This document shows, piece by piece, positions 14,001-25,424 of a stretch of DNA of 64,000 nt. Under the pieces are notes generated by a model that was not told the origin of the DNA, made no database searches, and saw only the letters and a list, made by a program, of their open reading frames with translations. Source of the DNA: Ciona savignyi (taxonomy: Eukaryota; Chordata; Ascidiacea; Phlebobranchia; Cionidae); the NCBI GenBank assembly GCA_000149265.1, contig CH003047.1, positions 851,720 to 915,719 of the forward strand, written 5' to 3'. Position 1 is the first letter of the stretch, and each line of letters opens with the position of its first letter. The position numbers and the translations under genes were made by a program.

Positions 14001-17000
14001 AGAGTATATCGAATACATTTGACGTATAAAATAAGGATGGAGTCAACTATACTTAAAAACATTATTACCCAGCTAAAGAGTAGTTAGTTGGTTTAAAGTA
14101 AATGGTGTAAGTTGTCGGCATCTGGTAAATTAGATCTTCATCTTCATTTCTTTGCGTTTGAACTGCATCCCATCTACAGTAAAGATGCACGGTGTCGTCG
14201 CTGAGGCATTGCAGATTAGTTGGTGCCGGTGGCGGTGCTGTATAAAAGGCTAAAAGACGTCAGTTTCTTTAAAAAAGAAGTAGAGGACCGGAAAAGGTAT
14301 GTAGGTCCGTAGATCAAATGGTGTCTATGGTAGGATAGGATATTCATGTTTTTTTCCCGTTAATGAAAAAACAAGGGGTAAATACACGAGTAGGCTGATC
14401 ACCTCGCGCCCACCGTCAGGTTACCGGAACTATTGCAGTGTATTGCATATGAATCACACGTTCCTTTCATTTGGTAAAACCCATTAATCCGCTGAATTCA
14501 GGCAATGTCCGTTAAATGCCTTTTCCAAGGACATAACCTACTAGCTAGCGCAAACCCCCAAGCTATGCCGTGGGGTAGTAATTATTGCCTGACTTTTCTT
14601 AATTTTCCTGACAGCAATCAATTAGCCCAGGTCTGGTTTAGTTTTGAAACACTCAGGTACCACAGTCATATTTCCAAATTATTCAGTGGTATATTGGAGC
14701 TCTAATTAAATCAGAAGATTTTTCTGGTCGGCCAAGAGAAGTCTGCCACATTTTTTATGATCAGTAATTGTTAATACTAAATATCTCTAATATCGATTAA
14801 AATTATACATTGCCAAAAAATGAGTATACTAAACACATCGGCACGCTGTTTTAAATTTCTGGGCCCACAAATTATGTTTCATCGCTAATAACTGAGGTTT
14901 GGATGAACCGATTCCGATAAATAAGGCACCAGGAGATATGTGGGATTATCAAATGACGTGTATGTGATTATGAAATTTGTGTGATTATCTAGTGGGCGTT
15001 GTCATATACCGATAATCATTCGACTGCCTTTTGTTCATTGCAGTGTTTTATATACTTAAGAATTCTTATACTGTTTAGTCATCCTCTAAAAACTGACGCG
15101 TTAACAGATCGAGCCGTGCGGCGGAATACACTAGGGGAAAAGTGGGTAAAACGGGCCACGTGGGTAAAATGGGCCCCCTCCAATTTTCAATATATTTTGA
15201 AGAATAAAAATTTGCTGCAAAAACCAGTGTCAGTATATCAAATTATGGAATCTCCAAACCGAAGTTTGAGCGTGAAATCGACAAACTCAATGTTTTCTGT
15301 AGCTATTTCGGTTTGAGAAGGTCTGAATCTAAATTTGCAATTTTTGTTTTCTGCTAATATATAATAGAAAAGATCAAATACTAAAATAAATTTTACTGTA
15401 GTTAAATAGAACTATATAGCCTAGACCTACTTTTACTGGTAGAAATAAAACTTCTTTTTTTTAATTTTTTTTATAGATATTTTAAGTCGTATGTTGGCAC
15501 CTGTCTAATATGGGCCCCCTGTGTTCATTTGGTAACTAACGGGGCTAGACTTAGCATTAACAGTACTAACGGGCTAGACTTAGCACTAACAGTCATATTA
15601 TGTGTTTCACAATAAACAAAACGGGTTTTCTAAATGCTATTAATAACATGAATTGATAGTTAAGCTTCCACTAAAGTAGCAAGGTGTTATTGCATTAGTA
15701 TACTAGTAACTGGGTATTAAATAAAAAGTAATTGCTGTAATCCAAAGTGTTAAATTAAAAAAAACAAACTACATCATAAAAAGAAAAGTAATAACATTGT
15801 TTGTATGGGAAGCGAATATGGATACTGTTATCTGGCGAAATGTTAATGTCGAAAACGGGCCGGGGCCCATTTTAGACTACACCCTTGTCTAAAATGGGCC
15901 ACTAACGAAAATATTTTTCTTTGTTGATAAAATATATTTAACAAAAATTATTAGAAAGTTAACATGTTATGTGTGAAGACTTTGGTATTAGGTGACACCA
16001 CATGAAAAACTTAAGTCCAGCGGGCTTTATATCAGTAAAAAATCCGATTTGCCATTAAAGGGCCCATTTTACCCACTCTTCCCCTATGTTTATATATGGT
16101 TGTGTCCATACTTAATTCGCTTTGCACTAATTATACATACCGCCCACGTTAAGAATCGCTTCGCTGTCAGCACTTGATGATATTTTATCCACAATAATTG
16201 CACACGGAAGTCGGCATGGGTATCCGGTGTAAATCTGCAAGTACAAGCTCATTTTTGAAAGATTTATACTAAAGTATCTCTTGAAAGTAAAGGGATGTTT
16301 AAATTCGAATAGAATTTAAACGCTAACTATGCAAAAACGTTTATTTACCGTAGTCCAAGTGTCGGCGGAGTTAATGCACTTTATTCCGACAAGTTCATTA
16401 ACTTTTGTCAAAAATTGACATGTGACCTGTAAAACATAGAATATAACAATTCGATTTAAAATCAGTGCCGAACAAGGATTGACATTAATACACCTATGCA
16501 TAAAAATCTTTCTTCATCAAACTTTAATTTTATGATGACCCAAGTAAACGTGTTTTTATTTCAAGCGTATATAAACTAACTTCTGCAAACTAAGAAACTA
16601 AACATAACGGAGACGGGCGACAATAAAATGTTCAAATAATATAAGTAGGCCTATATGGGAAAATGACCAAAGTCTCGTGTGAATGTTTACGTGTGGTTTG
16701 CTTCAGTTCGCAAACATATACGTTTGGGTTAGTAATTCGACTTAGGTTACACATTACTATGATTGTAAGTTTTGTTACTGATCCTAAATATTTTTTCGTA
16801 AAGGTATACTTAAGATAACCTGCTATAGAAAAAGGGACTACTCTTAAGATAACGCAAATAGCCTAACATAATAAACATTATACTACCATACTATATGGGT
16901 ATGGTATAGGCTACTATTAATGTTAGTGGTAGGCTTGTATAAGAATTAGCACAAAAATAAAACAATACCTAATTGGTCTAAGATTTATTAACACTGCCAC

Positions 17001-19024
17001 ACATAGTTAACCAGTGTAGCTGAAAAGGTTTACAAAAACATTATCAAGAAAAACAGATAGTAAGTTCAAAGGTCACTTAATAACTTGTCGATAATTGACG
17101 AATGTGCTTGTAATTTACGTATATGTAAGTACAAGTTGGAAAATAAACCAAACTTACGGTAGCATTGATTGAACTCCCGATGATTAGGATTTTGGATGAG
17201 TCGATTTCAAATGTTAAGTTTCCTTTGAAAGAATAGAACTTCCAGCCACCCTAAAGAATGCAATGAGATTGTCGATCAATACTGTGACATAGTTGGAACT
17301 GTTGCTTATCAAGGCCGATTGCGGGTTGGGCGTGTTCTTACAAGAAAATCAAGTTATGCAGACTGATACCACACGTTGTAAATTAATATGCAAATCGTGT
17401 TTAATACGACGTGTATTTTCGTGCAAAGTCTTATTTACAAATTGTTGAATATTGTGTTTTTGGTACTGTGCGTGTAATACTATATTGTATGATGATCTTT
17501 CTCCTTCCGATGAGAAATAAAATGCATTAACAATTATAGCAAAGCATTTCAACCTACCTGTATTTCGTTTGAAAACGGGCCCGAGCATGTCAATGTAAAA
17601 TTTTTGTTGTGGCCAATCGAAAGAAAATTCGGGATGATCTCTCCTGAGAATATACGGGAGTATAGTAACACTCGCAAACTAATGTTTATTCCCGGAGCTG
17701 GTCAATGTATAGTCGTTATTAAGTTGACTAACGCATGACAGAATGTTAGTCTTTATCGTGCTAGCGCATTTTTTTCGCACATCTAATCTCGCCCACATTA
17801 TTAATTTAACAATTTCCCTAATATTTATGTTTGGCCCTTTGATTAAAGTAGGGTTGCCAGCATTTACCAGAAATATGCTAAAGATAGGTGGCGCTCTTGT
17901 TATGTTCAGCTAAATTTTCTTTGCGAAACCCGAGAGTAACATTAATATCGCTCTAAATTATGAAGAAATCAGGCGTCGTTTTTAAATTTTTAGACCATAA
18001 GGGAATTCCCCCGTTTTTAAGGAGTAAACACTGAAAGAATATTAACTGGATATAAGGCTTGTCCTCCTTGCTGCATAGCTGGGCATTAGGAATGGTTGTC
18101 ACCAGCTTACAAATATTAAAGTTTTACAAAATTTCCCTTTTACAGAAATTAAAAAAAATTTACAGAAAATAAAACTATCATTTAACAAAAAGTTAAATTG
18201 CGTAATGAAAAAAATGTGTGTTTTGCATATATCGATCGAGTTGCGAATCAGTTCTCGTAGTTTCAATTCGACGAGTATTTGGAAATATTGGGCTTACGAG
18301 GCTTCTTTGACGTGTGTTTGACGAGGAAATGGACAAAATTAATTATTATCCTTTTATAGCAACCGGTACCCAAAATAACACGAATTACCCTGCAAAATCC
18401 TTAAAGTATAAAGCACATTCACAAATGTTAAACACCATTTCTATGTCTTTGACACAAATAGACAAAAACACAACGAAAATTAAAACAAAATTAGCTCTCA
18501 GTATAGCTTTAATTATTTGTCTTTGAATCTATGGAAATTTTACGCAGTATAAACGAACAAAGAATTTTTTCACATTTGCCATAACAAAAATCTCTCTCTT
18601 TTTATCAGTCGACACACTACTTTTTGCTGCACACTAAAAGCAACACTGACCAATAAAATAATCTAAGGCAACCAAAAGAGTTGTTTGGCCATGCCCATCT
18701 TTAGTTGAATTTTATTATATTCTCCCCCAATATATATTATGAACAAGTATATATGTACATAATATGTACCTTTACGTATAATCAGGACACCCAAACAGAT
18801 ACATGCATAAATAAAAGAATGTCGTCACAACATTTTACCAACATTTGTGGTTAACATGTGGTTGACACTCATCAGTTTTCTTTGAACGGTGACACATTAA
18901 TATTACTTTAGGTGGTGATTAATGCCGCTCTATAATTTAATTGTAAAATTTCTCATATTCGCTTACCGAATTCCCCTAGTGCCAAAGCGAAGAGCAAGCA
19001 CAATACAAAAGAAATTTTCGACAT
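2010..19024 (-). CDS. gp130-like class I cytokine receptor (26 exons)
   Basis: Cell-surface receptor expected to bind helical cytokines and signal through JAK/STAT. Exons, minus order: 18967-19024, 17558-17643, 17158-17250, 16349-16426, 16141-16234, 14069-14237, 13175-13353, 12734-12855, 12609-12680, 12331-12450, 11636-11813, 11374-11435, 11247-11296, 11016-11161, 10634-10740, 10171-10277, 9653-9733, 9370-9438, 8730-8872, 8238-8417, 7491-7580, 6513-6666, 5654-5793, 4457-4614, 2578-2679, 2010-2195. All phases agree, giving about 1007 aa (human gp130 is 918). The order is signal peptide (MSKISFVLCLLFALALG), Ig-like domain, cytokine-binding module with four Cys (LQCL, LYCRW, FGCS, WCEI), further FNIII domains, a helix (ITVISLLVILFLCCVM), and a Box 1 motif CPPVPQPH comparable to gp130 WPNVPDPS. 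The WSXWS motif is degenerate. The TM-exon donor and the last exon are the least certain. Distinction from LIFR or Domeless-type receptors is not possible by eye. Confidence 0.85.
2860..3424. mobile_element. hAT-like MITE with 8-bp TSD
   Basis: A 565-bp non-coding element lies in a receptor intron. It begins CAGGGGTCGGCAACC and ends GGTTGCCGACCCCTG, a perfect 15-bp terminal inverted repeat of hAT type. It is flanked by an exact 8-bp duplication, GCCTAGAA, at 2852-2859 and 3425-3432. The termini are more GC-rich than the surroundings. It has no transposase frame, so it is non-autonomous. Confidence 0.9.
3597..4086. mobile_element. pogo/Tigger-like MITE with TA TSD
   Basis: A 490-bp element begins CAGTGGAATCCCGCTTAAC. 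Its other end, read in reverse complement, begins CAGTGAATCCTGCTTGACGG. TA dinucleotides flank both ends (3595-3596 and 4087-4088), as expected for Tc1/mariner/pogo transposition. The sub-terminal 'gaggtggtcgtgtta' blocks occur in both halves in inverted sense. No coding sequence is present. It sits 173 bp from the hAT-like element at 2860. Confidence 0.85.
6019..6240 (-). mobile_element. SINE-like dispersed repeat, copy B (reversed)
   Basis: The reverse-strand copy starts with 'cgctagatagtcggttgtgtccttgggcaa' broken over the usual tail block and ends near 'aaataaatattcgatccta'. The block order mirrors the plus copies at 14332 and 39687. It lies in the receptor intron between exons 5654-5793 and 6513-6666. 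Confidence 0.65.
13560..13745. mobile_element. Decayed relative of the 40001 MULE-like MITE
   Basis: The stretch 'gcttggagcgcttgatcgctatggaaac' followed by 'ttctaaccctgtcccaa' and 'attagaggtac' matches the interior and one end of the element at 40001-40237 in the same order. The ends are too eroded here to define a target-site duplication. It lies in the receptor intron between exons 13175-13353 and 14069-14237. Confidence 0.5.
14332..14551 (+). mobile_element. SINE-like dispersed repeat, copy C
   Basis: This copy begins 'aggatattcatgttttttt', continues through 'cctcgcgcccaccgtcaggttaccgg' (read as a continuous block) and ends at 'aaggacataacctactagctagcg'. It is one of the clearest copies of the family and lies in an intron of the receptor gene. 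Confidence 0.7.
15134..16084. mobile_element. TA-flanked 951-bp MITE
   Basis: The element starts GGGGAAAAGTGGGTAAAA and ends with the inverse, TTTTACCCACTCTTCCCC, with TA at 15132-15133 and 16085-16086. Inside are further blocks of the same type ('aaacgggcc', 'gggccccctg', 'gggcccattttaga', 'taaaatgggcc'), so the ends have been duplicated inward or a second copy is nested. No long open frame is present. The right end lies only 57 bp from receptor exon 16141-16234. A TA target is compatible with Tc1/mariner, but the superfamily is not certain. Confidence 0.75.
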
Positions 19025-19993
19025 CGTGTTTAACGGTTCTCCGGACTTCAAAAAATGAATGTTTATATAACTATAACTAATTAGTCTTTAAGTAGTTATA
19101 CGCTATACGTTTTACTCCCTGAAAATATGGCAATATCACACTATTGTAAAACACTTTCCTAAATTAGTAACCAATCAGCTAAATTGTGTTTAAAAAGAAC
19201 ATTCTTAGTATTACAATGTGTCTGAGGTAACTTTTATGTATAAATAAATAAATATATATATAAATTTGTATAACATCATCTCATCTGATTTACCTCCCAC
19301 AACGCCTGCCTATCTCTGGTGTCTGGGAACTACGACGGCTCCATGTCCGCATGTAACAAACGAATCTTGGTTATGTGCGTGTGTAAACTATGTCGCACTA
19401 CTAAACAAGAAACCAACCGAGGGGAGTTTATTTTTGGTTTTCCCGTTTTCCGAATTTACCACACGGAACGTTTGATAAGCATTGGGAACCATAATACTCT
19501 CGTTGCATTCAGCCATAAAAATATAATATACTTCTTGCTTACACGCAACGCATCTGACTTCGTATAGATTTTAAGCCCAAGTAAGCGAATAAGGTAGTTT
19601 TACGAATTTGACTACTCAAGCAGAAAGTTGCGGTTTTGCTGACGTTAAAAATAGTGAGTCGGCTATTTCAAAAATTTCGAATAGTATGGGCAAAAAAGTC
19701 ATAGTTCAATTTGTTTCGGCGTCAATAAAGACACTGTCTTAGTGTGCAAACGTAGTCTTCCAATAAAACGTAAAATGCCTAGATTACTAGATATAACGAA
19801 ATTGATTGATTTTAACAAGCAATGCTATTGAAATTAGGTGATTTTGGCGAGCGATCAACATATGTTTGTACGCTCGTGTGGCCAAAGAGTTAACGCGACC
19901 GATACATCTAACAGATTGTATACAAAAAAAAACGATCTTGGCAACGCGCTTTATCATGGGTTCGAAACTAAGCCGGATAAAAAAAAGGAAAGC
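19025..19993. promoter_or_regulatory. Divergent intergenic region between receptor and 2TM gene
   Basis: This 969-bp gap separates the start codons of two divergently transcribed genes, the receptor (minus) and the small membrane protein gene (plus). It must hold both promoters if both models are right. No TATA or factor site is claimed. The reading frame of the plus gene stays open upstream to an ATG at 19838, so that gene's true start could lie inside this gap. Confidence 0.4.
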
Positions 19994-22900
19994 ATGTTTA
20001 CCAGGTTAGCATTCAAAATCATAATATGCTCTTCACTCGTTTCGGCTGTGAGAGGTAAGTTGCATATATCAGTCGGCGACGTCCACTACTCTGCCACACA
20101 ACAACACGATTCGGGAAACATTTTGTCGTTCACGCTAGTTGCAACTGCAAACATTTTCTTATTCCTACCAGTTTAACAGTTACTTATACTTGTGTTAGAC
20201 ACAAATGGGTGTGAATGCGACGCTTAATTGTTGAGGCGCCTCGATCGGTGTGAAACAGACGATTACACCAACTTAATACAGACCTAAAGGGGGTTTGTTA
20301 ATTCCTCGTTTCCTATCGTTTATACGCATGGATGATTTTGTTTTGAATATCGAAAAATATGCGAGGTAATTCCAATCGTGTATTTTAAAATTTAATAAAC
20401 ACGTCAATGCAAGTTTTACATCTTTGATTTTTTGCATCCAAAATATCTTATGCTTGCTTTAAGCTAAACCACTGCGTATGTAGATTTAGCAGGCGGCTTA
20501 TAAATTACCGAAAATCGAAATTAGGCCAAGGCAGCTCTGTATTTGGAACTAGTTGTCATGTAACAAAATTAATATAAAGACATTTCACTGGTCTCATGCA
20601 TGAAGACAATTACCGTTATGGTGAATACTCAACCCATTATTCTGTGTAAAAATGTTAATTTTTACCTCAATCGGTACTTTTCAAAAGAAAAATTGATTGC
20701 ATATGACCTATAAAAAGCAAATGTTGTGGAATTTCCACTAGATAATTATGATATTGGTCCAGTCTTACATGTTTACTGAATAGTGCGTCTGTTTAACTGT
20801 TTAGCTAAGTGCGTTATACCCACATACTGTACTACAGTTGTTCTCTCTGCACTTCAACACAAATTATCCTCCTATATTCTTCCCTGGGTGTTAGCATAAT
20901 AACTGTCTGGGGTAAGCGTGAGCTATTTTGTTATAAAGTAAACCGTTATCTTTTCACAAAGATATAACGAACATTTTTTCTATTCAGATTAATAAATTTA
21001 AACAAGCACGAAAGAAAATACCTAAATTGGGTTTCTTGTAGCACATCTTTTTTGTTGGGTGTTTTATCTTACGAAATGTAATATAGTTCGATGGACTTTA
21101 TTCTTCTGACATTGCACTTAAGCGAAAGGTAAATGATCAAGAAAATAAGATACGGGCAGTGTTGTTGTAAATTATTATTTATTTGCACAAACTAATCAGG
21201 CTACCATCCCCAAACATTGGTAAGAAGAAATCTTAAAATTGCAAAATAATAAAGAAGACAAGCACCCCGGTATATAATGCTCAATGCTTTCTATTAAGCA
21301 ATTGTTTAGTTTGTCACATTATGTTTAACAATTTTAGATCGCAGTGTTCAACATAACGTAACACCGAGAAAGTGTGGAATAACTAGAAAGTGTGGAAACG
21401 CTGTCCACTGTAACCACAGCAGTTAATCAGCAATCGTCGCGACATCTCAGGTAGTGTTTTAGTTTAAGTGGTTTAGATGAAAGTTAATTAATTTTAAGTA
21501 TTGCTATACTTCAAACGGTTATTTTTTCTTATTAAGTGTGTTGCTATTTTTACGATCGTAATTTTTTAAATTATTATCCTCACCTACGTAACTTTGTACC
21601 TGATGTGAATATAAAAATATGATTTACCAACACCTAATCTAGGTACCTGAGCTTTCTGACGAGTTGGGCCAAGGATAACTAAACATAAGTGCATTTTGGT
21701 TATTATTTTAAAGTGATTCCACCATCTTCCCTTTATAAGTTTTTGCCGTATGTACAACGCGTATTTCAGGTGTATCTTTAATGTTTTATTAGTAAATTAC
21801 AAACTAAGCAGGTTATAAACATACATCGACAGGTATTTAATAATCAACACAATTTAATATAGATGACATATAACCAATTATTTTAATGCATGGCCAATTC
21901 TGACAAGTTGTAAATACTTTTTCAGTCATGGTATTTAAATGAGTATTTTGCTGAGTAACATGGCGGTGATTTCCCAGTGTTTGTAGTGTTAGAAGCAGCA
22001 TGTGATGGGCCGTGCGCTTGTGTTTTAGTTTAGCTGTGAAGTTATGTAGTAGTGTAGCACACTTTCGTAAAAAAGGCTTTGATTGTGCATTTCCTAGTTG
22101 TTTTGTTGGAAAAATGTTTTTTAGGTTATAGATCCAAGCTTCGATGTTAGGTTGTGAAAGAATCTAAGACTTCCTCTGGCAGGATTTTGGGTGATAGCCC
22201 TTTTTATGAGGTCTGTTTGAACTGGAAAGATAGGGATTAATAATTGTTTTAAAAACACAACCCGCTGACTAGACGGTCATATATACCGGACAAGGTACTT
22301 ATCGGACATCGGCCAAATCCGGTAAATTTATGGGTAATACCAAAATGTTTTAATCCGATATAACGCTCTTTAATAGCCCAGGTAACCCGACGGTATACGC
22401 AAGGTAATCTGACGACTGTCTGTGTAATAACTTAACACAGAGCGGTAACTTGAACTTCAAATTTAGACGCTTTTGAATGGATACATTTTAAACTATAGGT
22501 TCAAAACAATGTACGGTATGTTAGGAGGCAGAAAGTTACCAAAGTAAATAACCAACCTTTAACCAACCTGATCCATGACCTTTGTTATTAAAACCTATAT
22601 CATGCGACAGCCACGTAGAAGGTCGCCATTACAGCATACTTTTATCGAGGCTTCTATAATGTAGCCCAATTAGGTGGCAATTATTTCTAAATTTAAAAAA
22701 TAAACAACGGATATCGTCATTTAAAATGATTTAATATTTGTTATTGTATTTACCAGAATGCACGATAAAAAATTTATAGCATGCATTTGATAGCAGGCCT
22801 GTAGGAAATATTGATTTGTAAGCACTGTTAAAAACTTTGCTGAAATGAATGTAAATTTAAAAGGTAAAAGTTGATTATTTTAAAAGTGAGTACAAGTAAT

Positions 22901-25424
22901 ACAAAGTTTTTTTAATGGATTATTTAAAATATTACTGCCTTTAGTAGCGATAATTCAGGAAAGGATCACTGCATTAGACCAAACAAACGTTTAAAAGCTT
23001 AAATACCCTTGAGCGTATATGCTAAATTTGTTACTTTTGGTATATAGGAAGCAGTTTTGGAGACGCAATCAATCGCACTGTTCAAGAACCGAAGAACACT
23101 CGGCATTACCAATATTCCAGAGCTGGTAGTATTTGAGTAAATATATTAAGTATATATTTCTTAGCAAAACTAATAAAAAGCAACTTCAGTTTATATTGGG
23201 ATTACATGTTGTCTATTTCCATAGTATAAAAATTCATAGTGGTTTGCAGTAATGATTCTGTAAAAAATATGCAACATATTTGACTGTGACCACCCCACAC
23301 ACACTGACACACATTAAGGAGTGACCAACTTAACGACACTGGTGTACGCCAAACACTGTGAAAGTGGCGGTAATGCCACACGGTATTCTGACTATCACCT
23401 TAGTATAAACGATTTCCGAGCAGGTGCTGTATGGGGTTGTCAGATTGAAAAAAGACTAGACATGATTGGCCTTGCAATTACAGTTTTAACACTTTAATCT
23501 CGTTTTTCTACTAGCACACCAAAGACCGCAAGAGTATTCGTATGATACAACAAATGAGAATTGTTTGGAGTCCGAAATAGAAAAAACGTTCGACATCAAA
23601 ATTGAGGTTGTGAATGTTCAAATTTCTCGACTTTAATGCATATTTGTTATGTAAGGATGGAAAAAGCCAACTGACTAACTATACAAATAGTACACATTTC
23701 CCGGTTCCATGACAACTGAACCCCTTACAACTGAACCCCTTACAACTGAACCCTTACAACTGAACCCTTTACAACTGAACCCCTACAATTAAGCCCCTTA
23801 CAACTGAACTCCTTTTAACTTAACCCCTTTAAACTGAAACCCTTTCCAACTGAACCCATTTCAATTGAACCTCTTTACAACTGAACCCCCTTTTCAGTTA
23901 AAAGGGTTCTGTTTAAAGGGGTTCAGTTGTAAAGGGGTTCAGTTGTAGGGGCTCAGTTGTAAGGGGTTCAGTTGTAAGGGGTTCAGTTGACTGGTCACCC
24001 ATTTCCCCCCGCTCACAAGAAGAGTAAGGTGGGGATGTCGTGGGTTGTCGAAAAAAATATGTATTATATTATTAAACACTGATCTACTGTCTGTGGACCG
24101 ATGACGCTCTTCAAAAAAAAAAAAAAACAATAACTGGCCGAAGGTAAAGTGTCATAAAAGCAGATAAAGAGTTTATCTGAAGGCAGAGTATAATTAGGTG
24201 AAATAAAGACTATCCATTTATCACGTTTACTACCTATCTATCTATAAACATTATTACTTGTAGGTTAGGGAATCGGAAAACATCAAGTTCCGGGAGTTGC
24301 TTATGAACATGCATAAGCGATATAGCACGTCAAAGACCAGTTGGATAAGAAGAGCTTATTTCTATAGATCAATAAATCTAGTATTAACTGCTCTTGTCAT
24401 TGTACTGCAAGTCGCTCAGGCAAGTTAAATAATGGCGACTATTTGTGTTTTCCTCTAGTATAACCCTTTCTAAAGTATGGTTAAACGGTTGCTTATAAAT
24501 GTACTGGTTGAAAATAACGATTACTTGAATAAATAGTATACAAAGCTTAGCAAATGGTCTTGCAGTACGCATAAAAATAATGGTGTGTAAGATGTTTAGC
24601 AAGTAGGTCGGTTATGTTCATAACAGTGTCATCAAGAACCGCGTATCGCCATTAATTTGTCGATGTTTTTTTTCTGATCATACAGGTATTTTTTTCTGAT
24701 TTTTTTCTGATCATTCTGATACAATATGCAGACCTTGAAAATGAACTCTCATTTTTTTCCAGATTGTTGTGATCCAAATTGAGTTCACGGGAACAATATT
24801 GAAAATCATCGGAACTATGTTGCCTGCTGTAACTGCTGCAGTTGTCGGGGTGCAGGAAAGGCTTAAATCAGACACAAAACTAAGCAAATGCAAACGAGGT
24901 GGGAAATGCGGAAAAAACGGATTTCAACATTCACTTGACTTCAAGGCTTAGTGTACTATTTTTTGTTATAAACATTTATTTTATGAATTTTTATTAATTT
25001 ACTTATTTATTTTTTGTTTTTTTTGTAAATTTGGCTGCCACGTCTTAATTTACCGAAACTAAATAATTAATTGGATTTTAGACGTGACTGTCGTTTTACT
25101 GTTTTCCCCCGTTTTTTTTATCAAAAGCCCTGCTTCGTGTTTATATCGTGGAAACAAAAAATAAACTGAACTAAAGTATATATTCAAGGGGCGAAATTAC
25201 TTGATTTTACATACATCACTCCATAGTTTGGAGTCTAGACTGATGAATGCTCTCTCGTAATCTTCTTTTAATTTACAGCTATTCGTCTTTACGACAAGTT
25301 GCTAAAAAACGTGCAGTACAGATTAGAAATGTTTGCAGCTGGTGGCCATGTTATGGACGCAACGGACATTTGGAATGCGTCGTTACACGCAGAAGTCCAT
25401 CAACTGCATGAGGAACGCTATTGA
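19994..25424 (+). CDS. Small two-helix membrane protein, SLATT-like candidate (6 exons)
   Basis: No firm family recognised. Exons: 19994-20054, 23048-23125, 23515-23606, 24264-24419, 24763-24898, 25279-25424. All phases agree, giving 222 aa. It starts with a signal-like segment (FKIIICSSLVSAVRG), then a polar stretch of about 75 residues, a basic region, helix 1 (INLVLTALVIVLQVAQIVVI), helix 2 (ILKIIGTMLPAVTAAVVGVQ), and a charged amphipathic tail ending HQLHEERY. A tight hairpin of two helices followed by a helical tail recalls SLATT/DUF4231-type 2TM effector domains; that is inference from layout, not a demonstrated match. Exon 4 ends in a rare GC donor (CAG|GCAAGT); without that splice the protein would stop just after helix 1. 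The ATG at 19838 is in the same frame and could be the start. The 3-kb first intron is the weakest link. Confidence 0.55.
22285..22440 (-). mobile_element. SINE-like repeat fragment
   Basis: A decayed reverse-strand fragment of the dispersed family: 'ggtaacccgacggtatacgc' and 'aatctgacgactgtctgtgt' correspond to the middle blocks of copy B. The ends are lost. It lies in the first intron of the plus-strand 2TM gene. Confidence 0.4.
23706..23992. repeat. Inverted minisatellite (foldback)
   Basis: The left arm has about ten imperfect copies of a 15-17 bp unit, CTTACAACTGAACCCC. At about 23890 the array switches to the reverse complement, GGGGTTCAGTTGTAAG, for roughly six more copies. The two arms could pair into a long hairpin or cruciform. 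The array lies in an intron of the 2TM gene, 100 bp after the exon ending at 23606. Confidence 0.9.

Noticed and set aside
23939-24130. Minus frame through the inverted minisatellite
   Set aside because: Open only because the repeat unit lacks stops in that frame; no start or splice support.
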